Shown here: positions 1 through 6,308 of the stretch, in pieces | How positions within the stretch are numbered: position 1 is the stretch's first letter | How the letters are laid out: each line of letters starts with the position of its first letter | DNA from: Candidatus Eiseniibacteriota bacterium | GTDB taxonomy: Bacteria > Eisenbacteria > RBG-16-71-46 | Direction: 5' to 3' | Assembly (NCBI GenBank): GCA_005893365.1 | Contig: VBPB01000116.1 | Span: 1 to 10,994, forward strand | DNA: 10,994 nucleotides | Notes under the pieces: model-generated | The model's database searches: none | What the model was told of the DNA's origin: nothing | What the model saw: only the letters and a program-made list of their open reading frames with translations | Made by a program: the position numbers and the translations under genes

Positions 1-202
1 CGAGCGGATTGGCGCGGCACACCCACCACGCCGAGAGCAGGACGAACCCGTAGAGCACCGCGGCCGGCACCGCGAAGGCGAGCGCGTCGGGCCAGGGCCT
101 GGGCGTCAGCAGCCGCAGGGCCGCGGCCAGCAGCACGCCCGCCGCGGCGGCGCCCACGGCGAGCAGGGCGAGGCGGTGGACGCGCGCGAACAGCGGATGC
201 AT
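1..202 (-). CDS. LytS/AlgZ-type sensor histidine kinase, N-terminal fragment
   Basis: The gene starts with ATG at 202-200 and leaves the window at its left edge after 67 codons. The visible part begins MHPLFARVHRLAL, followed by a hydrophobic helix (about residues 11-30), a short loop with PRPWPD, and a second helix (about 38-58) ending in LSAWWVCRANPL. This N-terminus resembles the membrane part of LytS/YehU/AlgZ-family kinases (His_kinase, PF06580), which often begin MHP or MNP and have a similar SAWYLCR stretch. The kinase and ATPase domains lie outside the window, so the call rests on this resemblance and on context: LiaF-like genes often precede such kinases. The ATG overlaps the TGA of the preceding gene (TGATG), so translation is probably coupled. 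An unrelated two-helix membrane protein is the alternative. Confidence 0.55.
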   Translation of the reverse strand, partial: MHPLFARVHRLALLAVGAAAAGVLLAAALRLLTPRPWPDALAFAVPAAVLYGFVLLSAWWVCRANPL

Positions 203-966
203 CAGTTGCGGATCTCGATGCTGCCCATGACGACCGAGCCGGTCAGGGTGAGCGTGCCGCGCGGGGCGATGCCCTCCGGCAGCCGCTCGGTGTGATCCTC
301 GATGGTGCCCAGCACCGCCTGCACGCCGTTCACCACGTGCCAGCCGTGGGGGACGAACAGCACGATGCCCCCCATCACCACCTTCGCCTCCAGCACGCCG
401 CGTCCCTCGCCGAGCGTGGCGGCGCGCAGATCGAGCTCCGCGCTCGCCATCACGGCCGAGATGTCGCCGCCCTGGAACGGTCCGGGCTCGGCACGGCGCT
501 GCGCATTGGCCCCCACCACGTCCATCCGCAGGCGCCCGCTCTCGTCGATGCCCGAGACGGACCTGCGCTCCATGCGGCGCCAGCTCGCCGACCGCCCGGG
601 GAGGAGGAGATAGCGCGCGCCGATGAGGATGAGCGCCAGCGGCCACAGCCCGGCGAAACCGGCGTGGACGATGCCGAGCGCGTGCAGCAGCAGCCAGCCG
701 CCCGCGACCATCCACAGCGCCCCCGCGAAGGTCGAGCGCCGGGCGCCCCAGCCGAGGATCTTGGCCACGCCGAACACCACCAGCAGCACCGGCCACCAGC
801 GGGTGATCTCGCTGGCGTCGGTGAGGCCGAGATTGTCCATGGTCCAGAGAACGCCGAGCGCGAGCATGGCCAGGCCGACGAGGAGCCGTGCCGTGAGGCG
901 CGACCGGCTCGAGCATTCATCCACCGCCCAGGGGGGCGGCGTTCCCAGATCCTGGGGCTCAGCCAT
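202..966 (-). CDS. LiaF-like membrane protein (LiaI/LiaF TM region plus C-terminal beta domain)
   Basis: A 254-residue protein, probably an envelope-stress modulator of the adjacent kinase. I chose the ATG at 966 (MAEPQDLG) because GGAGG lies six bases upstream; the open frame continues 14 codons further without such a site. Four hydrophobic helices are visible (about residues 26-44, 56-72, 78-98, 105-123), with the WPV/WPL turns typical of the LiaI-LiaF TM region (DUF5668). The soluble C-terminal part (about 165-254) has the repeating VMGS-type strands of the LiaF/cell-wall-active-antibiotic-response domain: ISAVMASAELDL, KVVMGGIVLFVP and SVVMGSIEI. In Firmicutes LiaF restrains the LiaS kinase. 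Here the next gene is a LytS-type kinase, so an analogous role is inferred. Its start overlaps the upstream gene by 8 bases (ATGGCTGA). Confidence 0.8.
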   Translation of the reverse strand: MAEPQDLGTPPPWAVDECSSRSRLTARLLVGLAMLALGVLWTMDNLGLTDASEITRWWPVLLVVFGVAKILGWGARRSTFAGALWMVAGGWLLLHALGIVHAGFAGLWPLALILIGARYLLLPGRSASWRRMERRSVSGIDESGRLRMDVVGANAQRRAEPGPFQGGDISAVMASAELDLRAATLGEGRGVLEAKVVMGGIVLFVPHGWHVVNGVQAVLGTIEDHTERLPEGIAPRGTLTLTGSVVMGSIEIRN

Positions 967-1219
967 GATGGACCTCCGTTCCCGCCGCAAGCAGTGCGGT
1001 GGCGACATCGAGCAGCGTGCCGCCCGGGAGTACGGTCATCGGCACCGCGGCGTGCAGGGCAACCCGCACCAGCACATGGGTCGCCACCAGCACGGCCGTC
1101 ACCGGCCGCCAGGCGAACATCGCGAACAGGACCAGATTCTGCAACACCAGCCAGGCCGCGCACAGGCCGAACACCACCTCGCGCACCCGCCGCATCGGGA
1201 AGCCGTTCGGGTCACGCAT
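959..1219 (-). CDS. Small membrane protein of unknown function (2-3 TM helices)
   Basis: An 86-residue protein that I do not recognise. The chosen ATG at 1219 (MRDPNGFPMRR) is preceded by GGGAGG about five bases away and overlaps the upstream stop by 8 bases (ATGCGTGA). The open frame extends 33 codons upstream, but that part is an arginine-rich shadow of the neighbouring gene. A basic N-terminus (RRVRE) precedes a hydrophobic helix at about residues 15-36 and a second at 38-58. A weaker hydrophobic stretch lies at 64-80 before the end TEVHHG. The two tight overlaps on either side show it is a genuine member of the cassette. It may be an accessory subunit of the LiaF-like/kinase system; that is inferred from position only. 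Confidence 0.7.
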   Translation of the reverse strand: MRDPNGFPMRRVREVVFGLCAAWLVLQNLVLFAMFAWRPVTAVLVATHVLVRVALHAAVPMTVLPGGTLLDVATALLAAGTEVHHG

Positions 1220-1670
1220 CGCCGCCTCCCTCGTGCGGGCCACGCTCGTCCGCACGCATCCACAACCGGCCCCGCGAGCCCTCCGGCAGGAACGAGCTCG
1301 CCAGCGCCTTGACCACATGCCCGGCGCCCACCGCGACCAGCGTGAGCGGCCAGCTGTTCGAGTAGGTGAGGCCGTGCCAGTGGGACACCACCAGCACCAG
1401 CCAGACGCCGATCAGTCCGAAGCACACCCCGTCGGCGAGGCGCTGCGCCGACCCGGCGGTGGCGATCTGCACCGCCGCGAGGATGACGATGATCCACGGC
1501 CACCCGTGCCGCCAGAACCCGTGCGCGATGATCCCCTGCTGCCCGAGCAACGCCAGGGTACCCAGGGCGATGAGGAACACGCCCAGGGCAAACCGCCCGC
1601 TGCGACCGCTGAGCTCAAGCCCCCACAGGAGGCGGGTCTCCCCGTCGCGCGTCGTCCGCATGCTGCTCAT
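1212..1670 (-). CDS. LiaI/LiaF-TM-like four-helix membrane protein
   Basis: A 152-residue integral membrane protein and the first gene of the envelope cassette. The ATG at 1670 (MSSMRTTRDG) follows a strong GGAGGAGG Shine-Dalgarno sequence about six bases upstream. Four hydrophobic helices are visible at roughly residues 26-43, 56-72, 79-96 and 103-120. Two of them contain the Trp-Pro turn (HGWPWIIVI, NSWPLTLVAVG) seen in the LiaI-LiaF TM region (DUF5668), matching the same turns in the LiaF-like protein two genes downstream. There is no C-terminal beta domain; the tail after helix four is short and charged (MRADERGPHEGGGDA). It is probably a partner or paralogous membrane anchor of the LiaF-like protein. 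A sensor role is inferred from context. Confidence 0.72.
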   Translation of the reverse strand: MSSMRTTRDGETRLLWGLELSGRSGRFALGVFLIALGTLALLGQQGIIAHGFWRHGWPWIIVILAAVQIATAGSAQRLADGVCFGLIGVWLVLVVSHWHGLTYSNSWPLTLVAVGAGHVVKALASSFLPEGSRGRLWMRADERGPHEGGGDA

Positions 1671-1861
1671 CTCAGGCCTCCTCCTTCGCGCGCGGCCCCG
1701 ATCGGCCGCGCTGTCACACGAGGGAGACTACGGACGCGCGGGCGGCGAGGCGTGGGCCTTTCGGCGAACGGCCGCCCACGGTCGGCCAATGACGCCTAAG
1801 CGCCGGTGGATGGCACGGCGCGGGATCGCGTGGGACCGCTGCGGGCCCGGTCGCGCCCGGG
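1671..1861. promoter_or_regulatory. Leader and intergenic region of the envelope cassette, with hairpin 1690-1711
   Basis: This 191-bp gap lies between the thiolase stop and the first envelope-cassette gene; both are on the minus strand. It should hold the cassette's promoter, but I found no convincing -35/-10 pair. Just upstream of the Shine-Dalgarno sequence is a perfect 8-bp inverted repeat, GCGCGGCC (1690-1697) and GGCCGCGC (1704-1711), with a six-base loop. In the transcript this would place a very stable GC hairpin a few bases before the ribosome site. A weaker GC-rich inverted repeat (CGGGC...GCCCG) at about 1842-1859, just past the thiolase stop, lacks a T-tract, so I do not call it a terminator. 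Confidence 0.35.
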
Positions 1862-3046
1862 CTACACCCGCTCGACCAGCACCGCCATGCCCTGGCCGCC
1901 GCTCACGCACAGCGTGGCGAGGCCGTAGCGGCCCTTCACGCGCTCGAGCTCGTGGAGCAGCGTCACCATGATGCGCGTGCCGCTGCAGCCGGTCGGGTGA
2001 CCGAGGGCGATGCCGCCGCCGTTGGGGTTCAGGCGCTCGCGATCGAAGTTGAGGTCGCGGTCGCACGCCAGCACCTGCGAGGCGAACGCTTCGTTCAACT
2101 CGATCACGGCGATGTCGTCGAGGTTGAGCCGCTGCCGCTCGAGCAGCCGGCGCACCGCGGGCACCGGCGCGATGCCCATCCGCGCCGGATCCACGCCGAC
2201 GCTCAAGGCATCGAGCAGGACCGCCTGCGGCGTCACGCCGAGACGCTGGGCGGCCGCCTCCGAGAGCACCATCACCGCCGCGGCGCCGTCGGTGATGGCC
2301 GAGGCGTTGCCGGCGGTGATGGTCCCGTCCTTCCGGAACACCGGCTTGAGCCTGGCCAGCTCCGCGAGCGAGGCCTCGGCGCGGACGTGCTCGTCGCGGC
2401 TCACCGTGGTGGCACGCTTGCCCTCGCCCACCGTGAGCGGCGCCACCTCGTTCGCGAAGCGGCCCTCGCCCCAGGCGCGCGCGGCGCGCTGGTGGCTCGC
2501 GAGCGCCAGGGCGTCCTGCTCCTCGCGCGGGATGCGATACTCGGTCGCCAGCGTCTCGCTGGTCTCGCCCATCAACTGGTCGCAGAGCGGGCACAGGTAG
2601 CCGTCGCGATACATCGCGTCCACCAGCGGCTCGTCGCCGAGCTTCTTGCCCCAGCGCACGTCCACCGCCAGGAACGGGATGCTCGACATGTGCTCGACCC
2701 CGCCCGCGAGCGCCACGGCGCTGTCGCCGAGCCGCACGCTCTGGGCGGCGCTGACGATGGCCTGGAGCCCCGAGGCGCACGCCTTGTTGATCGTGAAGGC
2801 GGGCACGGCATCGGCGAGGCCGGCGAGGCGCACCACCTGGCGCGCCAAGTTGGGGCCGTTGCCCGCCTGGCGGGCGTGGCCGACCAGCACCTCGTCCACC
2901 GCCTCGGCGGGCACGCCCGAGCGCGACAGCGCCTCGCGCGCGGCGTGCGCGGCGAGGGCCGCGGCCGACGAGCCCGCGAGCGCCCCGCCGAAGTTGCCGA
3001 TCGGAGTGCGCACGCCGCCGGCGAGGACGACGCGCGGCGGGCTCAC
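1862..3046 (-). CDS. Thiolase (acetyl-CoA C-acyltransferase family)
   Basis: A 394-residue cytoplasmic thiolase, the usual length for the biosynthetic and degradative families. It condenses or cleaves acyl-CoA, for example acetoacetyl-CoA to two acetyl-CoA. All landmarks are present: the nucleophile Cys90 in NKACASGLQ, the NEAF motif at 318-321, GHPTGCSGTR with His350, and CVSGGQG with Cys380 as the general acid/base. The middle shows the typical MGETSE (159-164) and REEQDALALASHQRA stretches. The start is a GTG at 3046 that overlaps the VOC stop in a GTGA quartet. There is no good Shine-Dalgarno sequence before it, so it probably depends on re-initiation. It is the last gene of the metabolic cluster. 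Chain-length preference cannot be read from the sequence, so I give no symbol. Confidence 0.93.
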   Translation of the reverse strand: MSPPRVVLAGGVRTPIGNFGGALAGSSAAALAAHAAREALSRSGVPAEAVDEVLVGHARQAGNGPNLARQVVRLAGLADAVPAFTINKACASGLQAIVSAAQSVRLGDSAVALAGGVEHMSSIPFLAVDVRWGKKLGDEPLVDAMYRDGYLCPLCDQLMGETSETLATEYRIPREEQDALALASHQRAARAWGEGRFANEVAPLTVGEGKRATTVSRDEHVRAEASLAELARLKPVFRKDGTITAGNASAITDGAAAVMVLSEAAAQRLGVTPQAVLLDALSVGVDPARMGIAPVPAVRRLLERQRLNLDDIAVIELNEAFASQVLACDRDLNFDRERLNPNGGGIALGHPTGCSGTRIMVTLLHELERVKGRYGLATLCVSGGQGMAVLVERV

Positions 3047-4203
3047 CGTTTGGCCCGGGTGCGGCGCTCGGCGCGCTTGGCCGGACGCGCCCGGCTCGTC
3101 CGCTTCGCCGGCGTCGCCTTGCGCGCGCGGGTCGCCGCCCGCTTCACCGGCTTCGACTTGCTGGCGCTCGCGACGGCCTGCTTCTGCGAGGTCAGCGCCC
3201 GCCGCTCGGCCTTGCGCAGCCGGCCGATCGCGGGCTTGGTGCGCGCCCGCTTGGGATCGCGGCCGACCTTGGGCTTCTGCCGCGCCCCCGCGGGGCCCGT
3301 GCCCCGGGGCGAGACGACCCGCGCCGCCTTGGCCGGGTGCCGGCGCGCGCCGGGCGTCCGCTTGCCCTTGTGCACCGGCTTGAGCGTCAGGCGGCTGGCC
3401 GCGGTCGCCCGCTTCTTGACCGGCTTGCGGAAGGCGGCCTGCCGCGGCGTGGCGTCGTCCTCGAACGGCTCGGCGAGCTGCTCCTCGAGCGACTCCGCCT
3501 CGGGCAGCTCACGGATCGACACCTCGTGGCCGTCCGGATCCATCGAGTCTGCGAACACGCCGAAGCCGCGGTCGGTCGGCGGGGTCCGGAACGCCACGCC
3601 GCGGCCATTCGCCTCCTCGTACCACGCCAGCAGGTCGGGCACGCCGAGGCCGACGGTGACGCCGCCCGCGTGGTGCCGCTCGACGGCCGTGCGCTCCACG
3701 TGGGGGTGGAGTCCCAGCGTGGCCGCCCCCACCTCGAGCTGCACCCACCACGGCGTGTCCACGCCGGTCGTGAACCCGAGCGTGTCGCGGTAGTACGACT
3801 TGAGGGCGCCGAGATCGCGGCAGTTGAGCACCACCGAGAGCGGCAGCCCGCTGCCGTGCGGCGACGGCTGCGCCGGCTCCCAGAAGGTGAGGCGCCGGCC
3901 CTCGGGGTCCTGGAGGCTCGCGAAGCGGCCCCAGGGATAGCGGGCGATGCCGGGCGGAGCGAGCGTCACGCCTCGGGCTCCGAGCCCGGCCACGCGGGCA
4001 TCCAGCTCGGCGGTGGCGAAGCGCAGCTCGATGCCGGCCTCGGCCGGATCGGTCACCGGGCGCAGGCCGAGCGTGGCGCCGGCGGTGTCGAACGCGACCC
4101 ATTGCGGCGAGTCCTGCAGGATGGCGAGCCCCAGCGACTCGTAGTACCGCTTCATCCCGGCCAGATCGCCGGTGAAGATGATGACTTCGCTCAGCCGGTC
4201 CAT
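3043..4203 (-). CDS. Two-domain VOC (glyoxalase/dioxygenase-like) protein with long basic C-terminal tail
   Basis: A 386-residue protein. Residues 5-109 and 121-232 are two vicinal-oxygen-chelate modules, each with a beta-alpha start (RLSEVIIFTGDLAGMKRYYESLGL; LSVVLNCRDLGALKSYYRDTLGF) and a DPEG or DPDG turn before the last strand. The usual His/Glu metal set is not evident: Glu6 and Glu227 could bind, but the other positions are unclear, so the reaction (isomerase, dioxygenase or binding protein) is open. An acidic linker (233-250) leads into residues 251-386. That segment has 48 Lys/Arg and only three Asp/Glu, with PAKR and KPVK-like repeats resembling histone H1 or AlgP tails. The ATG at 4203 follows GGGAGG after three bases. 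The stop overlaps the thiolase GTG by 4 bases. The inverted-repeat element lies directly upstream. Confidence 0.85.
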   Translation of the reverse strand: MDRLSEVIIFTGDLAGMKRYYESLGLAILQDSPQWVAFDTAGATLGLRPVTDPAEAGIELRFATAELDARVAGLGARGVTLAPPGIARYPWGRFASLQDPEGRRLTFWEPAQPSPHGSGLPLSVVLNCRDLGALKSYYRDTLGFTTGVDTPWWVQLEVGAATLGLHPHVERTAVERHHAGGVTVGLGVPDLLAWYEEANGRGVAFRTPPTDRGFGVFADSMDPDGHEVSIRELPEAESLEEQLAEPFEDDATPRQAAFRKPVKKRATAASRLTLKPVHKGKRTPGARRHPAKAARVVSPRGTGPAGARQKPKVGRDPKRARTKPAIGRLRKAERRALTSQKQAVASASKSKPVKRAATRARKATPAKRTSRARPAKRAERRTRAKR

Positions 4204-4212
4204 GGTCCTCCC

Positions 4213-4353
4213 TAGGCTGCGTTTGAAACCCGATCACTGCGTTGGCTCGGTCGCTCGTCGCTGCGACGTATCTGAACGATACGACTCGCTCCTCGCTCCC
4301 TCCCCGGACCCGCTTGCGCGGGTGCCCCGTCCTCGGGCTTCAAACGCAGCCTA
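4213..4353. mobile_element. MITE-like inverted-repeat element flanked by TA duplication
   Basis: A 137-bp element (4215-4351) with near-perfect terminal inverted repeats, flanked on both sides by TA (4213-4214 and 4352-4353). The ends read GGCTGCGTTTGAA then ACCCGA (left) or GCCCGA (right, reverse complement): 19 bp with one mismatch (4228 against 4338). The interior has further foldable parts: CGTCGC/GCGACG (4256-4268), CGTATC-TGAAC-GATACG (4267-4283) and ACCCGC-TTGC-GCGGGT (4308-4323). It contains no transposase frame. The TA flanks are the target duplication expected of IS630/Tc1-mariner-type elements, which suggests a non-autonomous element; no family match could be tested. The right edge supplies the G of the aldehyde dehydrogenase TAG stop, and the left edge abuts the VOC Shine-Dalgarno sequence. 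As RNA it might also attenuate transcription between the two genes. Confidence 0.72.
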
Positions 4354-5814
4354 TTCAAGGTTCATCCAGACGCTCTTCACCTGGGTGACGTCGCGCAGGC
4401 ACTCGGCGCCGAGATCGCGGCCGAATCCCGAGCTCTTGTAGCCGCCGAAGGGCATCGCCGGGTCGTAGAGGTTATACGTGTTCACCCACACCGTGCCGGC
4501 CTTGAGCGCGCGGGCCACGGCGTGCGCCTTCTTCACGTCGCGCGTCCACACGCCGGCGGCGAGGCCGAACGGGATGTCGTTGGCCTTGCGCACCGCGTCC
4601 TCGGCGTCGTCGAAGGGGATGACCGCGAGCACCGGGCCGAAGATCTCCTCCTGCGCCACCTTCATGCGGTTGTCCACACCATCGAGCACGGTGGCCTGCA
4701 CGAACCAGCCCTTGCCGTTCACCGGCTGGCGCTGTCCGCCCGCGACGAGCCGGGCACCCTCCTTCACGCCGGCCTCGACGTAGCCGAGCACGCTGGTCAT
4801 CTGCTTCTCGCTGATCAGGGCTCCCAGCCGGGTCTTGGGATCGAGCGGGTCGCCGGGCACCAGCTTCCTGGCGCGCTCGGCCAGCTTCGCCACGAACTCG
4901 GCGTGAATGCTCTTCTCCACCAGCAGGCGCGAGCCGGCGGCGCACACCTCGCCCTTGCCGTAGAAGATGCCGCTTGCGGCACCCCGCAGCGCGGCCTCGG
5001 GGTCGGCGTCGGCGAAGACGATGTTGGGCGACTTCCCGCCCAGCTCGAGCGTCAGCTTCTTGAGCGTGTCGGCGCTCTTGCGCAGGATGTGGCGGCCCAC
5101 CTCGGTCGAGCCGGTGAAGCTGATCTTGTCCACCATCGGGTGCTGCACCAGCGCCTCGCCCGCCACCGTGCCGCGTCCCGGCACGATGTTGAGCACGCCC
5201 GGCGGCAGGCCCGCCTCGAGCGCCAGCTCGCCGATGCGCACCGCGGTGAGCGGGGTCTCGAAGGCCGGCTTGAGCACCACCGTGTTCCCGGCGGCCAGCG
5301 CCGGCGCCGTCTTCCACGCCACCATGATCATCGGGAAGTTCCACGGCGTGATGGCGCCGAGGACCCCGATCGGCTCGCGCAGCGTGTAGGTGAAGAGTGA
5401 CGGGTTGACCGGCACGGTCTCGCCCGACAGCTTGGTCACCCAGCCCGAGAAGTAGTGGAAGCAGCCGTACACCATCGGCAGGTCGGCGTTCTTCGACTCG
5501 GCGATCGGCTTGCCGTTGTCGAGGGTCTCGAGCCGCGCCAGCTCGTCGCCATGCGCGACGATGAGATCGCCCAGGCGCCACAGGATGCGCTGGCGCTCGG
5601 CCGGCCGCAGCTTGGGCCATGGCCCGCTCTCGAAGGCGGCGCGCGCGGCCTTGACCGCGCGGTCCACGTCCTCGGCGCCGGCTTCGGCCACCGCGCAGAT
5701 GGGTGCTTCCGTGGCGGGATTGACGGTGGTGAAGGTCTTGCCCGAGGCGGCGTCCACCGCCTCGCCGTTGATGATCAATCGCACCGGCTTCACCGGTACC
5801 AGCGTGTCGGTCAT
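4351..5814 (-). CDS. NAD(P)-dependent aldehyde dehydrogenase (ALDH superfamily)
   Basis: A 487-residue soluble enzyme, full length for the classical ALDH family, which oxidises aldehydes to carboxylic acids with NAD(P)+. Visible signatures are PWNFP with Asn159, KPA with Lys182, FTGSTEVG (233-240), LELGGKSP with general base Glu257, EVCAAGSR with nucleophile Cys291, EEIFGPV (389-395) and MPFGGYKSSGFGR (454-466). The ATG at 5814 is preceded by GAGG at a fitting distance. The protein ends in a normal VKSVWMNLE terminus, so the element at its stop codon has not truncated it. It lies 40 bp after the SRPBCC gene. It resembles betaine-aldehyde/general-aldehyde ALDHs, but the substrate is not decidable; its place beside acyl-CoA genes suggests an aliphatic or semialdehyde substrate. 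Confidence 0.94.
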   Translation of the reverse strand: MTDTLVPVKPVRLIINGEAVDAASGKTFTTVNPATEAPICAVAEAGAEDVDRAVKAARAAFESGPWPKLRPAERQRILWRLGDLIVAHGDELARLETLDNGKPIAESKNADLPMVYGCFHYFSGWVTKLSGETVPVNPSLFTYTLREPIGVLGAITPWNFPMIMVAWKTAPALAAGNTVVLKPAFETPLTAVRIGELALEAGLPPGVLNIVPGRGTVAGEALVQHPMVDKISFTGSTEVGRHILRKSADTLKKLTLELGGKSPNIVFADADPEAALRGAASGIFYGKGEVCAAGSRLLVEKSIHAEFVAKLAERARKLVPGDPLDPKTRLGALISEKQMTSVLGYVEAGVKEGARLVAGGQRQPVNGKGWFVQATVLDGVDNRMKVAQEEIFGPVLAVIPFDDAEDAVRKANDIPFGLAAGVWTRDVKKAHAVARALKAGTVWVNTYNLYDPAMPFGGYKSSGFGRDLGAECLRDVTQVKSVWMNLE

Positions 5815-5854
5815 GGCGTCCTCGTGGGAGATGAGCTGGCCCGCAGTGTACTCC

Positions 5855-6295
5855 TCACCCGGTGGACTCGAGCAGGCGCTTGAGCCGGGCCGAGTCCTGG
5901 GCGATCTGCTTCTGGGTGGCCCCGCGGATCAGGGGAGCCATGAGCCGGGCCATCAGCGGCTTGGGCGTGATGGTGACCGCGTGCTCGATGCGCGTGCCCG
6001 CGCCCGCGGGCGCGAAGTCGAACCCCACCTCGACGTCGAACATCTTGTCCGTGAAGCGCATGACCAGCCGCCGCCCCGGCTGGTACTCGGTGACGGCGCC
6101 GTCCATCCCGCCGGATCCGGCGCCTTCCCGGTAGGTGTAGCGTAGCGTGCTCCCGACCTGCTTCGGGAGCGGCGACGACTGCTCGAGTCGGGCGCAGCGC
6201 GACAGCCAGAGCGGCGCCTTCGCCACGTCGTCCACGAAGGCGAAGACCTCCGCGCCGGGACGGGCGACGTCCAGTCCGATTTCGCAGCGGATCAT
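5855..6295 (-). CDS. SRPBCC-fold (polyketide cyclase/START-like) protein
   Basis: A 146-residue cytoplasmic protein with the SRPBCC/Bet v1-like layout. An opening strand (MIRCEIGLDVARPGAEVFAFVDDVAKAPLWL) with the typical V-F-xx-V-x-D-x-x-x-x-P-x-W pattern is followed by a run of strands including GSTLRYTYRE, RLVMRFTDKMFDVEVGFDFAP and TRIEHAVTI. A long C-terminal helix (about 112-145) ends the protein. Such domains bind hydrophobic ligands in a deep cavity, and no specific ligand is indicated. The ATG at 6295 has GGGAGG upstream, lying in the 13-bp gap after the DinB-fold gene, so the two genes are surely cotranscribed. It may bind or shield an intermediate of the surrounding pathway; that is inference. 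Confidence 0.8.
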   Translation of the reverse strand: MIRCEIGLDVARPGAEVFAFVDDVAKAPLWLSRCARLEQSSPLPKQVGSTLRYTYREGAGSGGMDGAVTEYQPGRRLVMRFTDKMFDVEVGFDFAPAGAGTRIEHAVTITPKPLMARLMAPLIRGATQKQIAQDSARLKRLLESTG

Positions 6296-6308
6296 CGTGA
6301 CCTCCCGC

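Noticed and set aside
1842..1859. GC-rich inverted repeat after the thiolase stop as a terminator
   Set aside because: The stem is short and imperfect and no T-tract follows on the minus strand.
3043..3453. Possible frameshift producing the basic tail of the VOC protein
   Set aside because: The frame keeps G or C at most third codon positions and AAG-rich Lys codons, and it ends in a proper GTGA overlap with the thiolase. The similar tail on the DinB-fold protein also argues for a real coding region.
1952..3793. A 613-codon open frame on the plus strand
   Set aside because: It lies opposite the thiolase and VOC genes, which have full catalytic or domain signatures. The plus-strand product is a His/Arg/Ala-rich sequence typical of antisense shadows in GC-rich DNA, with no recognisable domain.
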